Positions 12,381 to 24,368 are shown, numbered from the stretch's first letter. The stretch: 64,000 nucleotides of DNA from Alisma plantago-aquatica (GCA_963693085.1 OY856412.1:1127448244-1127512243), one strand, 5' to 3'. A program made the numbers and translations. The notes: a model not told the origin generated them from the sequence alone.

Positions 12381-13004
12381 CACGTCTGGGTACTGTGCAA
12401 CCAGATAACGACGCCGCCTGCTGCCGGAATACTCTCTGGACCATGTCCGCCTACTCCTCCTCGCATCACAGCGACCGACCGGAGCCAACCAGCCGCTCCA
12501 CCTCTTCCAACATCCAATCCGAATGCTACTACTGCCTTGAAGCATTCAGACGGCCACTGCACCATGCCAGATTACCGGCAACCAATTATGGCTGTGCTTG
12601 ATCACCGTTTCGGACTAAACTTGGCGAGCAAGTAGGAAACTTCATTGCAGATACAGGATAAGCCGTAGGTGGACAGGATATGGGCTTGAAAAGATTTCCT
12701 CCATCTCTGTCAGGATCCATGGAGATGGTGCAGGGTGTGAACGAGAAGGTATTTTGGGCCGCCCACCCTACCCATGACAGTACATCTCAGACTACAAAAT
12801 TCGGTGGGCTGGTTTGACAACTCAAGGGACACATGAACCACCTTTAATCAAAGCCAATAAACATCCAGGAATAACTCCACTTTTTTAGAAAATCTACTGT
12901 TTAGTTACTTGAGAAATGATGAGAAGTCAGAACCCCATCCCTCCTTATCCTTATATCGGCTCATCCCACACCTGAAGCCTTCCCTGAATCACCTCCCCTT
13001 ACAT

Positions 13005-13013
13005 CTATAAATA
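13005..13013 (+). promoter_or_regulatory. TATA-like box of the solo LTR
   Basis: ctataaata lies in a GC-richer neighbourhood and is followed about 30-60 bp downstream by C/T/A-rich sequence typical of plant transcription starts. It is the best promoter candidate in this LTR. Confidence 0.5.
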
Positions 13014-13300
13014 CCAACCAAGACAATGGACGAGTCATCTTCACATGTAACCCTCTACAGCTCCACTGCTTTCTTCTTCACGTCTCAGCCTACACATGTG
13101 ACGGCCAAGGTCTCCTCCAACCTCCTATTAACATATACCACATAACTCTCAGTCAATCCTTCCCCACATGTCCTTGTTATTTCACTTCAACCGAGATCAA
13201 ATGAACTCATTCACCATCTTCTTTCCCTTTCTCAACAAACCTGAAATATTGAAGACAACTATTGATAAAGAAGATCTACAAGAGAACTATGCTTAACTAG

Positions 13301-13388
13301 AGCTGAGGATGAGGAAGAACATGGACTTGCCACACAATGAATCAAGCTGAGGATGAGGAAGAACATGGACTTGCCACACAATGAATCA
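13301..13388. repeat. 44-bp tandem duplication
   Basis: Two essentially identical 44-bp units (13301-13344 and 13345-13388) starting agctgaggatgagg. The identity implies a recent local duplication within the solo LTR. Confidence 0.9.
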
Positions 13389-14682
13389 TGCCAAGTGGTA
13401 GAGTGAGTTACCAACCAATACTCATGTCTTTCGAACAACATATCTTAAAGAGTATAGAATTAGAAGGTATTGAGTACTATTTGATGAGTAATCATCTTGC
13501 TACCAAAATTTTATAATATGGAGTGTCTTTTGGTGAGTCATAAATATCATGCATACATTTATATAAAATCATAATCCTTTTGATGAGTCAGCACCTCCTC
13601 TCCTCATTTGTGAGCCCTCCTCAAGATTATTACCATGTAAAATCTATTAATGTCACAAACGTAAGATGGAAATATAATCTAAGTTCACATGTTAAATCTT
13701 TTATACTTACATTCACCCTTTTCCCTTATATTGGACCTTTCTTTTATAAAAATGATATATGATTAAGTATCTTGTACTTATGATGTAACACTAAGATCTT
13801 TAGTGTTCATATTAAAATTGATTACATGTCTTTAGAAATAAATGCTCAATTGGAATTCACTTTCTTTATAAGTCAACCTCAACAAGAATTAATCTATTAT
13901 AACAAGTGGTTTCGTCCAATGGGACTTTCGATTAAAATGATCCCATGAGAATTAATATTACATGCAATATCTATTATTTCAATTCAAATGATGACTTGTG
14001 AAAAATGAGATTGAATACATGGTTTACTTCCATCATTTATTTTTCATCCTTTTTGGTTCCACGAGTCTTGATCTATTTATAGAATGCTTCAACGTGATGA
14101 AATTGATTATATTTGAGAAAATGATGAAAAAGGTTAAAATGATGATATTTTACTCGTGAATTGTAATGCTCAATTAATTTTTTCCTCCTGGTCTAATAAA
14201 ATTGTAATATATATTGTTGAGATTCCACCACTGAAGAGTTGGTATTACAGTCCCAAAGCCACTGAGGACCAAAAGATCGAGATTGATATATTATGTAATG
14301 ATATGTTTTGATCTAGATCATATCCTTGGGATGATTAAGGGAAAAGGGAAGAGGAATAGCATATCCCTTACACCTACCCCACCTTGAGGGCAGTCAAAGT
14401 ACTATTGGTCTGTGAGATAAATCATCAAAGGTTGTGTATAATGACCGTTGAGGTGACAACACCTATACTAGGCCATCAGACTATGAAGTGATATGGTCTG
14501 AATACTGACCGCACCTCGAGGGTAGAGCACAGGCTGTAGGACTACCCTTCGAGTAGGCATTGAACCAGGGCCCTACAAACCACACCAGATAAGTGTGGTG
14601 GGACAAAGGAAGCTATGAGGGTAGAATTAGCACATGTGTAATGTCAATGTCTATGTGACATGGTTAACGACGGTGTGCGATG

Positions 14683-14685
<3 letters not shown>

Positions 14686-14738
<53 letters not shown>
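14686..14738. repeat. (AT)n microsatellite
   Basis: About 26 uninterrupted AT dinucleotides within the 4.6-kb solo LTR. Confidence 0.97.
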
Positions 14739-14741
<3 letters not shown>

Positions 14742-16822
14742 GTTACTCATGGTCTATGTGACCTTAGCTGTGGTTGCAGGCCACGAGGTGGATCTAGGGT
14801 TGGATAACAATCCCTTTGCATTGAGTGGGGAATGATTCATATGCTATTTTGTCTTTTATTTTGTGTTTCACTTCAATATGACATGCTCCAACTTTCATAT
14901 CATATGATTATTTTTTATGTCTTTTTCATTTACAAATATTTGTCTCATGTTATCAAATGTTTCATTATACATATGATCAACTTAAATTTGTATGCCTCAC
15001 CATACTTAGACATTTGTTTAACTCCTCTTGCTATGGTTCTTGTTCCCCTCCCACTGTAGATTAAAGAATGCTTCAAGTTTCATCGTGTAGCTTTTCTAAC
15101 TTGATCCTGACGGGAGCAACATCACACTAATATGATCCAATGCTAGTTGATGTATAGATTCTTAAGTGTCTCATAGAAGGATAATCAAGTGAATGTAAAC
15201 ATTTTGAAATTTTGATGTAATCAATGTCATATAATACTAACATTTGAAGATGTAATAAAGTTTTGTGGTTGCTATCTATTGCTTGATGCTTCTTCCATAA
15301 TGCCCTTAGGTTTTAATCTCCATGATTAAGAGTTAATTGTGGAGGCAAAAATCTGGGACGTTACAATGCATACCCTACCATCTGAGGTAAAACTGCAGTT
15401 GTCCTCCAATCTCATCATATATATAAACACCGAGACACGACTGCATCCGTTCTCAAACTGAGGGCTAGGTATGACCGCAACCCTCATCCCTAAATACTTG
15501 AATTCAGGATGACAAGCACCCTGCATACTCATCAATATGCGCTCAGAGTTTCCCTTAGAAATACTCATTTAACCATCTGGCAAGGTCTGATACTCAGATG
15601 GATCTATGGCACAAGGAACTACATGATTATAATTTCAATTGATTAGTTATGCAAATTGGGTGAATTAAGGCTGCATCAAACAAGTGGACATACAAACCCT
15701 AATTCATCTCTAGCAGGTATTAACATATAATAACTTCAGAAGATATAAAACATATGGAACTTATTATTCCTCATCTTATCATCACATGGTACTATTCATT
15801 GCCATTCATGAGACTACATTTGTCATCTTACTATCATAGGATACAAATCCTTATCACAATATCTAGGGTATCAACTCTTGTCAATATAAGAGGATTACGC
15901 CTCACTCGGGGCTCACTCATGCCCAAAGGTAATTAAGACCATCATATCATTCCCTACAAGTTCATCATTATCTTTCCATTCCTTATTACAAGGCTCAACG
16001 AATATCAACACACATATGATGCACAAGATCAACATATTATTGCATTAAATAATTGAAAGATGTTTATAGGATACCATTGTAGGGTTATCTTAACATTAAG
16101 AGCATTCCATTATTATATCAACATATAAGGAATCTATATTATTGGTCATCATCAAACTAATACTGTACACATTTATCATAAGAAAGCATAAACCACAAAA
16201 CTATCATGACCACCAATTAACACATTATAATTTAACAAACATTAGAGAGAGTATTCTTTCATCATATCATGTTGAGAAGCTAAAGCATGATTAATGTAAC
16301 ACCCGGGCCCACTGCCCAAGGCTATAGTAGAGTTTCAGGAATGATGACTGGCCCCACATACCACCACTAGCCTTAACTGCGCGCTTTGTCCACACTCATG
16401 CGCAAACCAGGGTCAACTTTCCGACTGGTCACCCATCCTAGTACTACTCCAAGCTGAGCACGCTTAACTATGGAGTTCTTTAGTGACGGGCTCCCGAAAA
16501 AGGAGGTGCACCTTGGTGATATGGGTAGTCCAATTATTCCTTTTAAGATCATGTTATCTGAGGCCTCAAATCCTAGGACGTTACAATCTCCCCCACTTAG
16601 AATCTTGACGTCCTCGTCAAGGCTCAACTATAAGGCCTCATAATCTCTTCCCCATTTCAGTGCAGACCCACAATGGCCCATGGACACCCAACTCCTGATC
16701 ATGGAATAGTAGTGCAAGGGTTGCTACGTCAACCATGGACATCCCTTTCCTACATGCCTGGACCGCACGGCTCAAGACTGGCATGCCATGTCCATGTGGG
16801 CCCCACCTACTGGATGAGAATT

Positions 16823-16835
16823 GGCTCTGATACCA
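16823..16835 (-). promoter_or_regulatory. Primer-binding site of Cassandra 2
   Basis: Minus strand TGGTATCAGAGCC, complementary to initiator tRNA-Met, two bases inside the 5' LTR. Confidence 0.93.
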
Positions 16836-16959
16836 TTTGTAACACCCGGGCCCACTGCCCAAGGCTCTAGTAGAGTTTCAAGAATGACGACTGGCCCCAC
16901 AGACCACCACTAGCCTTAACTGCGTGCTTTGTCCACACTCATGCGGAAGCCAGGGTCAA

Positions 16960-17068
16960 CTTCCTGGCTGGTCACCCATCCTAGTACTACTCCAAGTTGA
17001 GCACGCTTAACTATGGAGTTCTTTAGTGATGGGCTCCCGGAAAAGGAGGTGCACCTTGGTGATATGGG
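16960..17068 (-). other. 5S rRNA-derived domain in the 5' LTR of Cassandra 2
   Basis: Minus-strand block retaining 5S-like words (actccatagttaagcgtgct, gtagtactaggatgggtgac). A second copy lies at about 16417-16525 in the 3' LTR. The region includes the equivalent of the internal Pol III control region. It is not a functional 5S gene. Confidence 0.85.
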
Positions 17069-18126
17069 TAGTCCAATCATTCCTTTTAAGATCATGTTAT
17101 CTGAGGTCACAAATCCTGGGACGTTACAATTAACCATCCTCATCTATTTGTATTAGGGATATGCTCAATAAGATACATTACTTACAAATCAGAACTTGTA
17201 CCCAATTCCTAACTCGTGGCATCCCCATTGGGTTATAGATGCATAAGGTGAAGCATCACCATCACATTCCATACTATCCTCAAGTATGAACCCACACATA
17301 ACTCAAGGTGTAACCATCAGGTTATAGCATACTAGGGTTTCAACAACAATAAGAGAGTATTCCATTATTCTATCAATCATTCAAGGAAGGCTGATTATGA
17401 TTAATTACCATCACCAAATTGCATTAGCATTTAGGTGTATCAAGCTATGTCCCATGGGGGTTACATATTAACACAATAAGTTCATTATCCATTCAATTCA
17501 TATAAGGGAAAAGGTAAGAATAAGTTACTAATGGAAAATCTCCATCGGTTCCAACAACATGAAACCATACCAACATAACACAAGCACTGACTTAGAATCA
17601 TTAGATTATTAAGAGTGAAAAACCATTGGTTGCTTATGTGGCATACAACTCACAAAAACATAATTAAATAATGCATAAGCGTTCACTAAGCAGCGGATTA
17701 CCAAAAATCACTAAAAATTAAAACCTTTTTATCAAAAGATCCATCAAGTAAAAACTTTCTCACATAGAACAAAAGTAACACATTTACATTCTGTTTTTCA
17801 AGAGTACATAACTTGTAAAATCTCTTTCTTTGAATTACAAGTATCAGCTGCCCTATTAAACTAAACACAGGTAGTATGAAAATCTCGAGGCACCGAGCCA
17901 AAATCTCAAAAGGACTAACTACTACCCCGAGGACCTGAGAGTACAAAGACGACACATAGGACCCTATCTATATAAAGAATAACAACCAGTGTCTCCACCA
18001 GAGACTTCACTGCTATCCCTGCTGCTGTTGCTGCCCTTCACCTACTGAAGGATTTCTGCCTCCTTGTCCGCGTCCACCTAAAAATGTGATTCCCACGGGG
18101 GTGAGACAATTGTAAATTGCCCCAGT

Positions 18127-18142
18127 GAGAGTTATAACTCTC
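18127..18142. other. Perfect 16-bp palindrome conserved in LARD LTRs
   Basis: GAGAGTTATAACTCTC equals its own reverse complement. Equivalents occur at 26467-26480 (other LTR), 3579-3594 and 53185-53200 (one centre change), 993-1008, and in decayed form near 9830 and 36480. It always lies about 30-50 bp from a 'tctcaccc' block and 'tttttaggtgga' on the coding strand. Confidence 0.8.
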
Positions 18143-18860
18143 CGCCAGAAACATTATTATTGCAGCTTAAGAAGATAAATATGCACATAGGAGTCATATT
18201 TGATTGACAACAGCTAATTCAATGTCTAACTGATTAGAATATTATTTTTATCTAAAAACATTGCAGCTGTAACTTGAAAGAACAACATGTCACTTATCCT
18301 TTAAGGAATAAAAAGAACATGTATAACATTTATTCACTATAGAATCATCATCAAAACATTAACTTACTTCAGGCTTAGATTCATATATCTAATGTCTGGT
18401 ATTGTCATAGTGGAGTCATGGCCTGTAGCCATACTCTTTTCACAAAGTATTGGGATCTTAATCCCTCAACTCATCAAGAACAATTCCACTTCTTAACAAG
18501 TTCATCATCATGATTATAGAATCTGGGTATTTGAACCCATAACTCACCATAGAACACTTGTTACCTCTTATTAGGTAACTTTATACCTTCATATCATATG
18601 ACCAAGAACATCATGATTCTTGCTACATCATGTATTGCACATAGTACACAAGGTTCAATGATTCTTACTACACAAATCATATGAAGGCTTATAAAGCCTA
18701 TAAAACATTCTTAATAACAAAGCATCATAGCCCATACCTGGCTATTCTCATCTTCTCAACATATCTGCATGATTAGTAATCATGACACAATTACATATCA
18801 ATATCATGCAAAACGAGGGTTATCTTATTACATTCATAACCCATTAGTCTGTATTTGAGC

Positions 18861-19036
18861 TTCACATAGGATTACCCTGTGTTAGAATTTCACATAGTAA
18901 TACCCTGTATTAGGGTTCACATAGCATTAACTTGTCATAGGATTTCACATAGCATTACCTTGTATTAGGGATCACATAGCATTGACTTGTATTAAAGTTT
19001 CACATAGCATTACTCTGTATCAGGGTTCACATAGCA
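18861..19036. repeat. Degenerate 28-30-bp 'ttcacatag' repeat array, left LTR
   Basis: About six imperfect units, each containing t(t)cacatag(c/g)attac followed by ctgtattaggg or a variant. The matching array in the right LTR is at about 27199-27373. Confidence 0.8.
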
Positions 19037-19574
19037 AGGAATCAATATGAATAATCATAAGTATTCAATCATACTCTTTATTCTCATCACTCATCATTAA
19101 ATGAATTATCAACACATAGCTTAAGTTTCTCTCTCTTCTTTGCCATAATATGATTACATCATAGTTTATAGGTTTGGATTAACCTTTTCTTAAGGCATGT
19201 TAGCCTATATTCAACAGAGTACATTACATCTCAATGTAACCATTGATATGACACATCTCATGTGTCATTCATCCAATCATACTGGACTTAAAACACATCA
19301 AGGTATACCAGTATTGGGGTGTTGGATGTGATATCTATCATATCTTGATGTATCACTCCCCTCAACACCTTTATCTTACTTAAGTTCATACACTTACCCA
19401 TCCTAATACTTTATGCACCCATTCATCACATTTATCATGCAAGGTAGTGGTCATTAGTCACTCACTTAGAATATACAACCATTGCCAATATTATGGACTC
19501 ATCCTTAAGTTATGAACTAACAAAATGACCATACCAGGTCACTTACAACTCAACTCCAAGTCAAACATAGAGCA

Positions 19575-19690
19575 CCAAGGTCGTGCAGCCAAGAACGACC
19601 GTGCAAGGGGAAGCCACCACGGTCGTGCTACCTTGCATGGTCGTGCTACAGAAGATCACCACGACCATTTTACACCACCATGGCTGCCAT
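19575..19690. repeat. Cluster of CACGGTCGTG-type words
   Basis: Four to five words of the form cacggtcgtg, cgaccgtg or cacgaccat lie within 115 bp. The right LTR equivalent (about 27930-28045) includes cacggccgtg. The same word family is concentrated in the unrelated solo LTR at 41830-42345. Confidence 0.7.
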
Positions 19691-19952
19691 CACCCAACCC
19701 CTTTAGCTTAATTAGGAATAGTATTCTCCATATTTATAATTTGAGGATTAACATAGAATATTCCATACACTTATGGATTTCACATAGTATTATTTAAGGT
19801 TTTCTATTCATATCCAGGTAAGGTTTCTCTTACCTCATACCCAAATTAGGGTTAGGATATTCAATGCCCATTAAATTAGGGTTTCCTTCATTGTTACACT
19901 AAGTTAGGGTTACATCATCACCCTAGTTTTATAATAACACTTAGTTTTGCCC

Positions 19953-20228
19953 TAAATTAGGGTTTCACACATAGCTTTACTCTAATTAGGGTTTCACACA
20001 TAGCATTGCTCTAATTAGGGTTTCACACATAGCATTGCTCTAATTAGGGTTTCACACATAGCATTGCTCTAATTAGGGTTTCACACATAGCATTGCTCTA
20101 ATTAGGGTTTCACACATAACATTGCTCTAATTAGGGTTTCACACATAGCATTTCTCTAATTAGGGTTTCACACATAGCATTTCTCTAATTAGGGTTTCAC
20201 ACATAGCATTGCTCTAATTAGGGTTTCA
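19953..20228. repeat. 29-bp tandem array, left LTR
   Basis: Nine to ten contiguous 29-bp units with core attagggtttcacacatagc, mostly differing at one or two bases. The partner array in the right LTR is at 28466-28746. It includes a TTAGGG word but is not telomeric: the unit is 29 bp. Confidence 0.93.
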
Positions 20229-20759
20229 TGATCTCATTATTATGGATCAAACCCTTATTACATATTATACTCACAAAGAGAGAATTAGGGATTAATTATA
20301 TAAGCATTCATCTTTCTCACTCTTTCTCTCATCCTCTTTAGGATATTAAGTACTCCAAGATTAATCTAGGTCAACTCTTCACTTGAGTACACATAGCTAG
20401 GATTAACCTTCACAATCATCATGGGTCTACATCTTTAATAATCACATAGTTGATTGACCTTTGATCATATTAGATGTTCAAATGGTCTAATCAATTAAAC
20501 CATAAATTATATAAGGAATTCAAAAGAATTGACCAATTTAAACTTTCAATTCCACAAAGTGATCAATTGGGTTAACCATTGAAATCTTCAAATGCATTAA
20601 GTATCTAAATAGGTTCACCATATTGGACCTTAAATTACATGAGGTATTCAAATGGATTATCCATGTTGATCTTCAAATAGTTGATTACTTAAACCCTCAA
20701 TGATCTTGATTCTCATACATCAATTGGTTGAAAACCATTTGAACAAGTTGTACTTGAAA

Positions 20760-21760
20760 CCAATTGGACAAGGTAGGTATTGAAACCGTTTGCACTTTGG
20801 GTCTCCAAATGGTTTGAGATCGTTTAGTCCCAAACGGTCTTGAGACCATTTGGACTCAAACAGTCTTGAGACCGTTTTGACCCAAATGGTATTGAGACCA
20901 TTTAGTCCAAACCCTTTCAAAACCGCATGGACCAAAATGGCACTTCAACACTCAAACGACTCAATGTTTCAATCCCTGGACCAATCATAAATTGAACCAC
21001 TAAAGCATTCATCAATTGTACCAATGAATCACCATTCAATTAGACCTTCAATTTAGGGTTTTAAACCCAATTGAACTAGGTTTGATAATCAAGAAACCAT
21101 CACTTAGGGTTTGAAATCGAGGATCCATCAATGGTTGACATTGTGGAACCAAATCAATTGAAATCAATGAACTATCTTCATCACATGATATGACCTGAAC
21201 TCAAACAATCTTGGATGATCACCAAATGGTCTTGAGACCATTTTGTTGATCTCCAAATGGTCTTGAGACCGTTTGCCCATTCCATAATCAAAATCCATGG
21301 CATCCAATTAGGGTTTTGGACCATTGGATTGATTATCAAATCAACAGTTAGTTGCAATTCAATTTGGTAGCTTTGGACCTTCAAACACTTAGCCATACTT
21401 AACCCTAGACCTCCAAATGGTCTTGGGTGGCCCCCAAACGGTCTTGAGACCGTTTGGGTGATCCCCAAACTGTTTTGAAACCGTTTGGGTCAACCAACCC
21501 AAAACATCATCTCAACCAATTTCAAAATCAGCACTTAGCCGATTAGGGTTTGCAATTAAGGAATCAATCACATTTGAATCCATCAAGGACAACCAATTGG
21601 AACCATTGGATCAAGATCCAAGTACCACAACATATATCTTCAAATGGTCAACCATCTCAAACGGTCAACCATTCCAAACCGTTTGGAACTCAAACCACCA
21701 AACGGTTTGGTGAAACCGTTTGGTCCCAACATTAAAACCGTTTGCCCTAGATATTTGGGG
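20760..21760. repeat. Cluster of hairpin words AAACGGTC-TTGA-GACCGTTT, left LTR
   Basis: At least eight inverted repeats with arms like aa(a)(c/t)ggtc and gacc(g/a)ttt around ttga. The best, at 21433-21458, is an 11-bp perfect stem with a 4-nt loop (cccaaacggtc / gaccgtttggg). Further aaacggtttgg and gaaaccgtttg words continue to 21750. Non-coding. Confidence 0.85.
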
Positions 21761-22244
21761 AGGTGTGTGCTTATGAAGATGTCATCATCATCAAGCTCCA
21801 AGCTCATGAAATCTTCTGTGATTTCCATGGAGATTGCATCAATCAACCAAACTTAATTTCAGAAATGTAGAAATGATCACCAATTGATAAGGAATTGATT
21901 GCAATAATAAAATTAAGGGTTCAAGTTATAAAAACCGCCTCCAATTGAGCTCCAAAGCTCCAAGTTCACGGCAACAATGGTGGATTCAACTCATTTCACT
22001 ATTCCAAGGGTCGTCCTCAAGCTTTGAGTGAAAAGAATTGGTTAGAATTGAAGAGGGGATCGAGATATGAAGAATTCATGCATTGATTTTTTATTTTCAC
22101 CATGGATTCAAGGTGAAAGGAGGTCAAGAACCTTACCAACAGGTTGGGGGTCGTCCTCCTGATCCTCCACAGATCCTTGGTCGTTTTCCAAGCAAGGGAA
22201 AAGAAATAAATCCGAAAAAGCCTTTGTTTTGGCTTAGAAAGGGT

Positions 22245-22289
22245 ACTTTTATAAGAAAATTGATGAGAGAGAAAATCTCTTATAAAAGT
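22245..22289. promoter_or_regulatory. Inverted repeat with TATAAAA on both strands
   Basis: Perfect 12-bp arms acttttataaga (22245-22256) and tcttataaaagt (22278-22289) around 21 nt. Each arm gives a TATAAAA on one strand. The minus-strand box (22247-22253) is correctly placed to be the LTR promoter. The structure is conserved at 30687-30731 in the other LTR. Confidence 0.6.
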
Positions 22290-23497
22290 CTATTAATTCC
22301 AAAATTGTTGCCACCACTTCCCCCTTGGTTTCTTTCATGCAAGGGAATCTCTATCCCCATCGAGATCCCTTCCATTAGCCATGAGTTAAGGGAAAAGAAA
22401 TTAAGCACCTTAACCCTTATAATAAGAATATCCATATTTGAGTGGAAATTCTTTTTCTTATAATAATGGTGAGTGGAATTTCACCTCCTTAGGATATGCT
22501 CGTGCCTTTGCAAGGCTTTAATCTCATCCACACACATATTAATTCAACCATTTTAATTTTGGTTGAAAGCCCTTTAATTAATACATTCATTTTTGCCCTA
22601 AATTGAATTAGGGTTTCACTTAGGATTAAATCTTGATTATTTTAATATCAAGATTCTCTCTCCTCCAACTTAATTCAAATGAGGCGCCCCTCTCATTTTA
22701 TTTGCTCTATATGATGCCAAGAAACATTAGGGACCTTATTGAAGTGGTAATTTGCATATTGAACCGTAGATTTTGGGTAAATTGCACTTTACACCAAAAC
22801 AGGTTTTAATACACAAGGATTGGTTTACAAGCTTAATCTTGGTGCCCAAGCTTGTGAAAACCATACCACTACATCATATTCATTCTTATGATGTCTAAAA
22901 ATCAGAGGAACATCTTATCATGTAACACTTGCAATTTAACCCCTCAACTTGGGTAATTTGCACTTTAGTCTAAAATAAGGAAACATTGCTTCAACATTGT
23001 TCAAATAGGACCAAAATTGAAACATAAGCTTCTCATGAGCCCTAATTACTTTTCCCAAGATAAGATTAAGCATCTATTCAACCTTATTAGGAAAAATATC
23101 TAGGGTTAACACATAACCCAGATCAGGGATGTTATAAATTATAAACCCCTAACAAGGATTTCGTCCCCGAAATCCCAGAAAAAGGAGGGACATATTTATT
23201 CAGTTATCATACCCTCAAGTCTCCACCTAACTTCTTGATGTTATGGAAATACCATAGATCTGTTATTCACACAAAGTTCCTTTCACTAATTCAGCCTTAT
23301 CAATGTTTATGTTTATGCAAAGCATAAACCCCTAACATTTGATGTCCATATTATTGAAAGGAAAAAACATAATGGAGCATACTTCTATCATCACCCAAGA
23401 ATATTTATCAAAAGGAAAAACATATACATCTAACAGAGATAATTCACTCAGTAATCCTTTATTCATTTAGGAAAGTTCACTCAGCAAACTCTATGTA

Positions 23498-24368
23498 ATT
23501 GGGAATGTTCACATAGCTTTTCCTTTTAGTTGGGAATGTTCACATAACTCTTCCTATTAGTTGGGAATGTTCACATAGCTCTTCCTATTAGTTGGGAATG
23601 TTCACATAGCTCTTCCTTTTAGTTTGGAATGTTCACATAGCTCTTCCTTTTAGTTGGGAATGTTCACATAGCTCTTCCTAATAGTTGGGAATGTTCACAT
23701 AGCTTTTCCTATTAGTTGGGAATGTTCACATAGCTCTTCCTATTAGTTGGGAATGTTCACATAGCTCTTACTATTAGTTGGGAATGTTCACATAACTTTT
23801 CCTTTTAGTTGGGAATGTTCACATAGCTCTTCCTAATAGTTGGGAATGTTCACATATCTCTTCCTATTAGTTGGGAATGTTCACATAGCTCTTCCTATTA
23901 GTTGGGAATGTTCACATAGCTCTTCCTTTTTAGTTGGGAATGTTCACATAGCTCTTCCTATTAGTTGGGAATGTTCATATAGCTTTTCCTTTTAGTTGGG
24001 AATGTTCACATAGCTCTTCCTAATAGTTGGGAATGTTCACATAGCTCTTCCTATTAGTTGGGAATGTTCACATAGCTCTTCCTATTAGTTGGGAATGTTC
24101 ACATAGCTCTTCCTTTTTAGTTGGGAATGTTCACATAGTTCTTCCTTTTAGTTGGGAATGTTCACATAGCTCTTACTAATAGTTGGGAATGTTCACATAG
24201 CTCTTCCTATTAGTTGGGAATGTTCACATAGCTCTTCCTTTTTAGTTGGGAATATTCACATAGCTCTTCCTTTTAGTTGGGAATGTTCACATAGCTCTTC
24301 CTATTAGTTGGGGATGTTCACATAGCTCTTCCTATAGTTGGAAATGTTCACATAGCTTTTCCTTTTAG
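23498..24368. repeat. 31-bp tandem array, about 28 units
   Basis: Contiguous units with core agttgggaatgttcacatag followed by ctcttcctatt and minor variants. Some units are 30 or 32 bp through T-run length. There are no spacers. It shares the ttcacatagc word with the two LTR arrays. Confidence 0.96.

Larger units (their letters stand above)
10768..15365 (+). mobile_element. 4.6-kb solo LTR inserted in LARD-A LTR
   Basis: The insertion is defined by comparison with the uninterrupted site at about 37415-37425. It starts TGTAATAACCC, ends GGGACGTTACA and is flanked by acgca (10763-10767) and atgca (15366-15370), a 5-bp TSD with one change. I find no internal direct repeat, primer-binding site or coding frame, so a single long LTR is the simplest reading. 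A TATA-like box near 13005 suggests plus orientation. Length and termini resemble LTRs of plant Gypsy chromoviruses (Tekay/Del type), but that placement is only inference. The alternative is a non-autonomous element with unrecognised internal structure. Confidence 0.7.
16295..17128 (-). mobile_element. Cassandra-type TRIM retrotransposon, copy 2
   Basis: Complete 834-bp element: two 291-bp LTRs (16295-16585 and 16838-17128) around a 252-bp core. On the minus strand it runs TGTAAC(A/G)TCC...GGGTGTTACA with a 5S rRNA-like block in each LTR, a tRNA-Met primer-binding site and a G-rich polypurine tract beside the 3' LTR. Perfect 5-bp target duplication attaa lies at 16290-16294 and 17129-17133. 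The paralogous LARD-A LTR has a single attaa at about 38393-38397, giving a genuine empty site. No protein is encoded. Confidence 0.96.
17637..23136 (-). repeat. LARD-B 3' LTR (left)
   Basis: 5500-bp direct repeat of 25972-31577 with only a few percent difference by eye. Compared with the other copy it lacks about 160 bp near 19795 (present at 28152-28312) and has extra hairpin units at 20836-20910 and near 21680. It contains, from left to right, the palindrome GAGAGTTATAACTCTC (18127-18142), ttcacatag repeats, CACGGTCGTG words, a 29-bp array, the hairpin cluster and a TATA inverted repeat. Confidence 0.93.

Noticed and set aside
12050..12601. 183-residue plus-strand frame and overlapping minus-strand frames
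   Set aside because: They arise from a pyrimidine-rich tract with few stops; composition is S/T/P/L-rich, there is no domain, and the region is LTR.
19953..20228. TTAGGG-containing array as an interstitial telomere
   Set aside because: The unit is 29 bp with one TTAGGG per unit, and it is duplicated because it lies in both LTRs. Not telomeric.
23498..24368. Regular 31-bp repeats resembling a CRISPR array
   Set aside because: The units are contiguous with no unique spacers, the genome is a plant's, and the array lies inside a retroelement. It is a minisatellite.
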